Origin: Verrucomicrobiota bacterium
GTDB lineage: Bacteria > Verrucomicrobiota > Verrucomicrobiia > Limisphaerales > SIBE01
Assembly: GCA_021733945.1 (NCBI GenBank)
Contig: JAIPJX010000018.1
Span: 1-48,575 of the forward strand
Direction of reading: 5' to 3'
Length of the DNA: 48,575 nucleotides
Shown here: piece by piece, positions 43,237-48,575 of the stretch
Layout of the letters: the number at the start of each line of letters is the position of its first letter
Numbering within the stretch: position 1 is the stretch's first letter
Notes under the pieces: model-generated
Database searches by the model: none
The model's input: the letters and a program-made list of their open reading frames with translations, nothing else
What the model was told of the DNA's origin: nothing
Program-made: the position numbers and the translations under genes

Positions 43237-45014
43237 ACTCCATTCAAACGGTCCCTTTTATTCCTGAAAATGCGCCGTTCACCGCCGAACAGCGAGCCTA
43301 TCTGAACGGTTACTTCGCCGGTCTCTATGCACGGGTTCCCGTCGCGACGAACGGCGTCGCGGCAGCCACCCGGCCCGCCCGGTCGCTGAGCATTCTGTTT
43401 GGTTCCCAGACGGGCAACTGCGAAACCCTTGCCAGGCGCCTCGCGAAGGAGGCTTCCAAGCATGGGTTTACCCCCACCGTGCGGGATCTGGCCCAGGTTC
43501 AGCTGGCCGAGCTGGGTCAGGTTCGCGATTTGCTCGTCATCACCAGCACCTACGGGGACGGCGAGCCGCCGGACAATGCCCTGGGATTCTGGGAGGCGCT
43601 CAGCCGGGAGGACGCCCCCCGGTTTGAGAATCTTTCCTACAGTGTCTGTGCCTTGGGCGACAGCAATTACACGCAGTTCTGCAGGTTTGGAGTGGATGTC
43701 GATCTGCGTCTGGAAGCTCTGGGCGCGCGCCGGGTCTGTCGCCGGGTGGACTGTGATGTCGATTACGAGGAGGCGTTCAGCCGGTGGCTTGCCGAGGTGG
43801 TGGGTTGTTTCAACGGGCCGGGCGGGAACGCGGGGGAATCCGTCGCGCCCGCTGCCGTGGTTTCGGAGACGCGTGCGGATGCGGAACCGGCCCATGGCAG
43901 GAATCAACCGTTTCCGGCACCGCTTCAGGCGAATCTGAAATTGAACGGACAGGGTTCGGCCAAGGATGTGCGGCATTTCGAGTTTGGACTGAATGGTTCG
44001 GGACTTGAATACGAGGTGGGGGACGCCCTGGGAGTAATGCCTCGCAATTGCCCGGAACTGGTGGAGGAATTGCTGGGTGCGCTCGGGTTCTCCGGAGAAG
44101 AGGATGTGCCTGGCAGGGACGGCAATCCCCTGGCGGTGCGTGCGGCGTGGTTGACCGATTACGACATCACCAAACCGCCGCCGGCGCTGATCCGGGCTGT
44201 GGCGGAGCGGGCCCCGGAGTCGCACCTGCGCGATCTGCTCAAGCCGGAGAGCGCCGCTGATTTGAAGAAGTATCTCTGGGGCCGGGAACTGATCGATCTG
44301 GTGTTGGAGAACCAATCCGCCCGTTTTACGGCACGCGAATTCACGGAGCTTCTTCGAAAGATGCAGCCGCGGCTTTATTCCATATCGTCGAGCCCGAAGG
44401 CTCATCCGGGAGAGGTTCATTTGAGTGTGGGAGTTGTGACCTATGAAGCGCACGGGCGCCTGCGCAAGGGGGTTTGCTCGACCTTTCTGGCGGAGCGCCT
44501 GCCAACCCGGGAAGCGGCCCCCGTGTTTGTTCAAAAGAACTCCGGGTTCCGCCCTCCCACCGATTCCGGGGCACCCTGCATCATGGTGGGGCCGGGAACG
44601 GGGATTGCGCCGTTTCGGGCGTTCCTGGAGGATCGGCAGGCAACCGGGGCATCCGGAAGAAACTGGTTGTTTTTCGGAGATCAAAAATCGTCGACCGATT
44701 TTCTCTACAAGGAACGATTGATGAACTGGTATGAATCCGGCCTGTTGACGCGCCTCGACCTGGCGTGGTCCCGCGATCAGTCGGCGAAAGTCTATGTGCA
44801 GAACAAAATGCTCGAGAATGCGCCCGAGCTTTGGCAGTGGCTGGAAGACGGGGCCGGGTTCTATGTCTGCGGAGATGCCAACCGCATGGCCAGGGATGTG
44901 GATGTGGCACTGCACCAGGTCGTGCAGGCGGGCGGAGGCAGGACGGTGGCGCAGGCTGAGCAATATGTCCGGGATCTCAAGGCTCAAAAGCGGTACTGCC
45001 GGGATGTGTATTGA
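43233..45014 (+). CDS. cysJ: CysJ-type flavoprotein, probable electron donor to nitrite reductase
   Basis: A 593-aa diflavin reductase. A flavodoxin domain (about 50-195: FGSQTGNCETLA, TYGDGEPPDN, ALGDSNYTQFC) binds FMN; then FAD (RLYSISSSP, KGVCSTFL) and NADPH domains (GPGTGIAPFRAFL, FFGDQKSSTDFLY, YVCGDANRMARDV) follow, ending RYCRDVY as in CysJ. It would pass electrons from NADPH to the siroheme enzyme. No sulfite reductase hemoprotein gene is present. The start overlaps the nirA stop (ATGA). It is the last gene of the operon and faces the convergent beta-helix gene. Confidence 0.9.
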   Translation: MNSIQTVPFIPENAPFTAEQRAYLNGYFAGLYARVPVATNGVAAATRPARSLSILFGSQTGNCETLARRLAKEASKHGFTPTVRDLAQVQLAELGQVRDLLVITSTYGDGEPPDNALGFWEALSREDAPRFENLSYSVCALGDSNYTQFCRFGVDVDLRLEALGARRVCRRVDCDVDYEEAFSRWLAEVVGCFNGPGGNAGESVAPAAVVSETRADAEPAHGRNQPFPAPLQANLKLNGQGSAKDVRHFEFGLNGSGLEYEVGDALGVMPRNCPELVEELLGALGFSGEEDVPGRDGNPLAVRAAWLTDYDITKPPPALIRAVAERAPESHLRDLLKPESAADLKKYLWGRELIDLVLENQSARFTAREFTELLRKMQPRLYSISSSPKAHPGEVHLSVGVVTYEAHGRLRKGVCSTFLAERLPTREAAPVFVQKNSGFRPPTDSGAPCIMVGPGTGIAPFRAFLEDRQATGASGRNWLFFGDQKSSTDFLYKERLMNWYESGLLTRLDLAWSRDQSAKVYVQNKMLENAPELWQWLEDGAGFYVCGDANRMARDVDVALHQVVQAGGGRTVAQAEQYVRDLKAQKRYCRDVY

Positions 45015-45075
45015 AGGCGCTGCGGCAATTGGATGAACTGCCCATGCACGTGGGGAGATCTCTGCCAGGTGCGGC

Positions 45076-47406
45076 TCAGAGCTCCGGCTCGATCTCCAGG
45101 CGGAACACCGAATAACCGTCGATCTCAAAATGTTCGACTTCGATCGTGACGATTCCGGCGGATGTTTGAACGAAACGGCCCGTGTCTTCGGTAGGTCCGT
45201 GCCAGGTCCAGTTCTCAAGAATCGTCCGGCCATCGACCCGAACTCGCACCCCGTCGTCACTGAACGTTCGAACCACCCAGCTTCCCTTCGGGAGTCGGAG
45301 TGAGGTGCTGGCGATCATTCCAAAATGATCCGGACCCGGACCGTCCTTCGGCACTGCGGGGATCAACTTGAGATTTTGTGGGCCACCGGAGCCATACGGG
45401 AAATCCAGCGCATCGGTTTCACGGCGAATCGCTTCAGGCTGGCTGGCCAGGCTTCTCCATCCGGTCAGGTCGGTGCGCGGGTCCGTTCCCCAGGCAAAGA
45501 ACGTTGTTTTCCATTTGACGGCGAGGAGGGTTCCCGTGAACTCCCTCGAAAACTGGGGGTGATTCAATCGAATCCTGAATGGTGTGACTCCTGCCCCGGC
45601 CCCCACGAGGAGTTGCGCTGGGCCGCCTTGGTCTCCCGGAACGAGGGTGTGCGAGACCTTGCCTTCGAGCACCGTGATTTCAGGGAGCGACGGAAACCCA
45701 AACAGATCAAACCGCTGTTCTCCGGCCTTGCCCGGCGCTGTTCGCACGAGGGGCGATTCGTGGTCCCAGGGACCCCATTCGTCCATGATGATCCGTTCGC
45801 GACCGCGCAGAGCGGCCCGGGCACCGACCGGACGCGAATCTCCCACGACAGTCGGATGCGGGATCGTGACCTTGGGAATCTCGCCGGAACGGATGGGCTC
45901 GAGCCCTTTGGGAACATCAAATTCGCGGGCGGCACCTCCGGACAGGGTGACGGTGTTCCCGAGGTAATAGGTGTTGGTGAGATGGGTTCCGGAGGAATCC
46001 CGGAGTTGGAGCACGGTGAGCGATGTGTCCGGATTGCTGAACGGATGGGTTGCGTCACACTCGAAGACGTTCCGCGCAATGATGTTGTTGGTCGACGTGG
46101 GTTCGCCTCCCGCGACTCCCGGCAGTTTGAGGAGCGCGCCATCGTCGTCCCACCAGAGATGAATGGCGCATTTGTTGTTTCGAAACCGGTTGTCCAGAAT
46201 CGTGTTGTGCGCGCCGTGTTCGATGTTGATGCCGCCCCGCTCCAGCCCGTAGGCCATGCCGCCGTTGCCGTCGATTTCGTTTCCGGCAATCAGGGTGTGG
46301 GAGGAATAGCCTCCCCAAACGCCGCAGATGGCGTTTCGGACGAGCCGGTTGTTGATGAACTGATTTTCCTCGCTGAAGGTCATCTCGATGCCGTGGGCCG
46401 CCGCATAGGAAAAGTCGTTTCCGATCAGGAGGTTTCGGTTGCTGCCGAGCGCGCTCAATCGTTTTGCCAGGTCTTCGGGAATCCGGATCAGGGAGTCGAC
46501 CTCGTCCTTTCCGGTGACCTTCCGCAGTCGTTCCCGTTCGGTCTGCATCCAGACCTCCCCGATGGCCTCGCGTCCGCCGAACCCGAAGAACCCGTCACCG
46601 CCGTGCGTCGCCGAGTTCTCCGCAAAAATGTTTTCGTTGCACTGCTCGAAACAAAGAATGCCGGCTGAATCCTGTCCGCGGTTGTACACGCCTTCCACGT
46701 GTCCGCGCACACAAAAATCGAACGCATTCCGACTGACAAGATTCCGGCTGCTGCGCCACATGGCCAGTCCCCACCCGGAGAGAAACGAACAGTCGTTGTC
46801 GAAGATCCTCGAGTCGGTCACGCGGTCGAGCACGATGCCGTTCTGCCCGCGTCGAACCCGGACGTTTCGCACGGTGACGCCGTGTGAGTTCTCGATGCAG
46901 AGCGCGGCACCATAGGCGTCGCGCCATTTCGTCGTGTCGTTGTGGTGGGGATAAAGCCAGTCGGCACCCGATTCGGCGAGAGGGGTGGAGGCGAGTTTTT
47001 GGCGGTAGTTGTCCGAAAAATCGCCGCCATCGACATGCAAACCCGGTGTGTGGACCGCCAGGAGTCCGGTTTTGAAACCATGCACCTGCGCGTTTTGGAG
47101 TGTGATTCCATGGTGGTCTTCGATTCGGATTCCGATTCCGGTGAGGCTGTTCCACGGAGTGTCCGGGATGGTGCCACGCAGGGTGGAACCGGGAGCGAAG
47201 CGAACCGTGATCCCGTCGGCGACGATCTGTATCACGCCGTTCCCGTTGGAATCGGCGATCACGAGATCCGTGGGAATCCGAATCTCGCAGGATTGCGAGA
47301 TCCGTGTGTCGTCATGAGTCAGTGTGATCGTGGGCAGGGTGGTCTGCGCGGTGAGCCTGGCGGCTGCAGTGACCGCGGCGGCGAGGATCAGGAGGTGTCG
47401 AACCAT
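45076..47406 (-). CDS. Secreted right-handed beta-helix protein with PA14-like C-terminus
   Basis: A 776-aa exported protein. A signal peptide (about residues 1-20, cut near LTAQ) is followed by a parallel beta-helix of pectate-lyase/NosD type (about 70-480), seen in repeats such as NGIVLDRVTDSRIFDNDCSF and SHTLIAGNEIDGNGG. The C-terminal ~110 residues (from WVVRTFSDDGVRVRVDG) look like a PA14-type sugar-binding module. Such proteins bind or cleave polysaccharides, but no catalytic residues can be named. The start at 47406 is chosen for its clear signal peptide; the frame upstream is Arg/Ser-rich filler. Confidence 0.8.
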   Translation of the reverse strand: MVRHLLILAAAVTAAARLTAQTTLPTITLTHDDTRISQSCEIRIPTDLVIADSNGNGVIQIVADGITVRFAPGSTLRGTIPDTPWNSLTGIGIRIEDHHGITLQNAQVHGFKTGLLAVHTPGLHVDGGDFSDNYRQKLASTPLAESGADWLYPHHNDTTKWRDAYGAALCIENSHGVTVRNVRVRRGQNGIVLDRVTDSRIFDNDCSFLSGWGLAMWRSSRNLVSRNAFDFCVRGHVEGVYNRGQDSAGILCFEQCNENIFAENSATHGGDGFFGFGGREAIGEVWMQTERERLRKVTGKDEVDSLIRIPEDLAKRLSALGSNRNLLIGNDFSYAAAHGIEMTFSEENQFINNRLVRNAICGVWGGYSSHTLIAGNEIDGNGGMAYGLERGGINIEHGAHNTILDNRFRNNKCAIHLWWDDDGALLKLPGVAGGEPTSTNNIIARNVFECDATHPFSNPDTSLTVLQLRDSSGTHLTNTYYLGNTVTLSGGAAREFDVPKGLEPIRSGEIPKVTIPHPTVVGDSRPVGARAALRGRERIIMDEWGPWDHESPLVRTAPGKAGEQRFDLFGFPSLPEITVLEGKVSHTLVPGDQGGPAQLLVGAGAGVTPFRIRLNHPQFSREFTGTLLAVKWKTTFFAWGTDPRTDLTGWRSLASQPEAIRRETDALDFPYGSGGPQNLKLIPAVPKDGPGPDHFGMIASTSLRLPKGSWVVRTFSDDGVRVRVDGRTILENWTWHGPTEDTGRFVQTSAGIVTIEVEHFEIDGYSVFRLEIEPEL

Positions 47407-48017
47407 GACTGAATCGTGGCGTGCCGGATCGCCCCGGTCAAATGGGGAATCGGCAACCGGCCAGGAGCGCGAGGTCGAGTTTCGTCCGGCAAAGAAAGGC
47501 ACGACCGGCCTTCGGGACAGCCGCTGCGGGCGAGTTTCGGAGCTCGCGAAACACGCACCTTGATTTGTTGGCTACACTCACCAAGTTCCATGCTCGGGGT
47601 GTATCTGCTGACAAGAGTGCCAAATCAACAATGATCCACAATCAGCTGAGCCTTCATTATGTTCAAAACGATAGCAGCTTTTTTATGGGGGTTCCGGTCC
47701 ACGCCTGCACGCAATGCCTGTGGATCATCAAAAACCGTGAGCCCACATTTCGATCGTGCATCGTAGGGATCCATCCCGCAGAGGCGCAGAGACGCTGAGA
47801 AAACGAGTCGAATGTCCCACTCTCTGAGCCTCGGTCTCTGAATGAGAATTTTTTCATGAATCCAGGTTCGTCATTTGGAGGGGGGATGCGCTTGTTGTGA
47901 AATCACGGGGTTAACCTTCCTGGAGCCAATGGGAGTTCCAGTGTTGCCGCAGGGAAACGGTTTTTCCGGGCGCGCCGCGGCGCTCCATGCACGCGTGCGT
48001 GTGCTCATGCTTGGATG

Positions 48018-48045
48018 GGAAAGCGGTAGAGGACTACCGCTTTCC
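48018..48045. repeat. Perfect 12-bp hairpin
   Basis: GGAAAGCGGTAG (48018-48029), loop AGGA, CTACCGCTTTCC (48034-48045). There is no T-run, so it is more like a dispersed palindromic repeat than a terminator. Confidence 0.8.
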
Positions 48046-48112
48046 TTCCGGACCTCGCGCAATTCGAAACGTCCCGTTCCGAGGGGGCAATGCTGGACTT
48101 CCAGGGGAAAAC

Positions 48113-48128
48113 CGCCAGAAGACTGGCG
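48113..48128. repeat. Perfect 6-bp hairpin
   Basis: CGCCAG (48113-48118), loop AAGA, CTGGCG (48123-48128), followed by CACTCCAAG. The AGGA/AAGA loops and stem-loop form suggest kinship with the hairpin 70 bases upstream. Confidence 0.6.
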
Positions 48129-48254
48129 CACTCCAAGCCCTGGCGGACTTCCCAGCGGCCTCGTGACTGGCTAAACCCCGCTGCGAAATGTGCGGCGCGG
48201 CTCGACGCCGAGTGCCACTCCGTCCACACTCCGGCAACTTGATGCACATTATGA

Positions 48255-48575
48255 ATCCACAAAAATCGGATCGGGTCTTTTTCATTCGAGGAGAACCGCT
48301 ACGACGTCGAGCTCGTGCTCGTCGATGTGGACAGTGGATCCATGAGGGAGCTCAATGTGAGGTCCTTGGAGCCACGTGTCGCAGACGTCAAGTTCTCCCC
48401 GGACGGGACTGCGATCGCATACTCGGCTGCGCGGGACGGCGACTTCCGGTTCGTCAGTGAGATCTTCATCTCTCCGGTGGCACGCGGCATCGGTCGCAGC
48501 CTGACCGGCACCCTGGATCGGAACGTTACCCAATTTCAGTGGATGCCCGATGGCCGGTCGCTCGTGATCGAGGCC
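48255..48575 (+). pseudogene. 5'-truncated beta-propeller (TolB/S9-peptidase-like) fragment, runs off the window
   Basis: In the frame beginning after a TGA at 48252 the sequence reads RIGSFSFEENRYDVELVLVD, then DVKFSPDGTAIAYSAARDGD and WMPDGRSLVIEA, i.e. PD40-type blades with S-P-D-G and M-P-D-G turns as in TolB or the propeller of S9 peptidases. No ATG precedes the first blade; only an internal ATG or GTG could start translation. The gene is therefore either 5'-truncated or uses a start within the first blade. Its 3' end lies outside the window, so intactness downstream is unknown. Confidence 0.55.

Larger units (their letters stand above)
47407..48254. other. Intergenic stretch rich in dispersed repeats
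   Basis: 848 bases without a credible gene. A CGCAGAGGCGCAGAGACGCT-type purine-rich tract lies at 47777-47799. Perfect hairpins occur at 48018-48045 and 48113-48128. Upstream of 47640 lies the probable promoter region of the beta-helix gene. The open frames are short and coincide with the repeats. Confidence 0.5.

Noticed and set aside
43215..45260. 681-aa open frame on the minus strand
   Set aside because: Shadow of the CysJ-type gene; no domain recognisable and rich in Arg/Pro/His as expected from antisense of GC-rich coding DNA.
1..48575. tRNA or rRNA genes
   Set aside because: No cloverleaf-like or rRNA-like sequence was recognised by reading; a covariance-model scan would be needed to exclude them formally.

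Overview
The window is GC-rich bacterial chromosome, most likely from a member of the Verrucomicrobiota. The evidence is the combination of an exosortase/PEP-CTERM cassette, a second exosortase-associated lipoprotein of the TIGR04073 type, DUF4159 and MoxR genes, a huge PQQ-propeller/LamG protein, a GH9 cellulase, a eukaryotic-like kinase remnant, and several families of short dispersed palindromic repeats. No rRNA, tRNA or CRISPR was seen. The phylum assignment is an inference from gene content.

Layout. 1-633: repeat debris. 634-2119: a small membrane-anchored protein and a TIM-barrel sugar isomerase/epimerase. 2153-3011: an array of eleven ~80-bp palindromic units. 3004-11084 (minus strand): a tightly coupled six-gene operon (PEP-CTERM protein, TPR protein, exosortase, small membrane protein, EpsI-like protein, GH9 cellulase) behind a candidate sigma-54 promoter. 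11401-15588 (minus): a 1395-aa PQQ/LamG/methyltransferase-like protein. 15892-20373: a small membrane protein, a LolCDE/YbbAP-type ABC pair and a TesA-like esterase. 20431-21864: a GntP-family permease. 22109-26707: a TPR metallopeptidase, a DUF4159 protein and a MoxR ATPase. 26771-27094: a decayed kinase fragment. 27220-30234: an SGNH-like membrane protein, a 43-aa membrane peptide, a TIGR04073 lipoprotein, a strong terminator and ispE. 30307-31236 (minus): a LysR regulator. 31949-45014: a nine-gene nitrate assimilation operon. 45076-47406 (minus): a secreted beta-helix protein. 47407-48575: repeat-derived sequence and the 5'-less start of a beta-propeller gene that runs off the window.

How the genes work together. 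The nitrate operon is a complete uptake-to-ammonium route. An outer-membrane porin and an NrtABCD-type ABC importer bring in nitrate. A cytoplasmic molybdenum nitrate reductase reduces it to nitrite, apparently fed from the quinone pool by a fused DmsB-DmsC iron-sulfur/membrane protein. A NirA-type siroheme reductase then makes ammonium, with a CysJ-type flavoprotein as the probable electron donor. The divergent LysR gene is the obvious regulator candidate. The minus-strand cassette is a compact exosortase sorting system with one visible substrate and a co-transcribed cellulase, which suggests envelope or matrix biology linked to polysaccharide handling.

The most interesting points are: the minimal exosortase-GH9 operon; paired deviations in the two nitrate ATPases that fall in the same composite ATP site; a shared N-terminal motif in NirA and its flavoprotein partner; the palindromic array that also supplies the stop codon of the GH9 gene; a MITE-like element between lysR and nrtA; and a terminator ending four bases before the ispE start codon.
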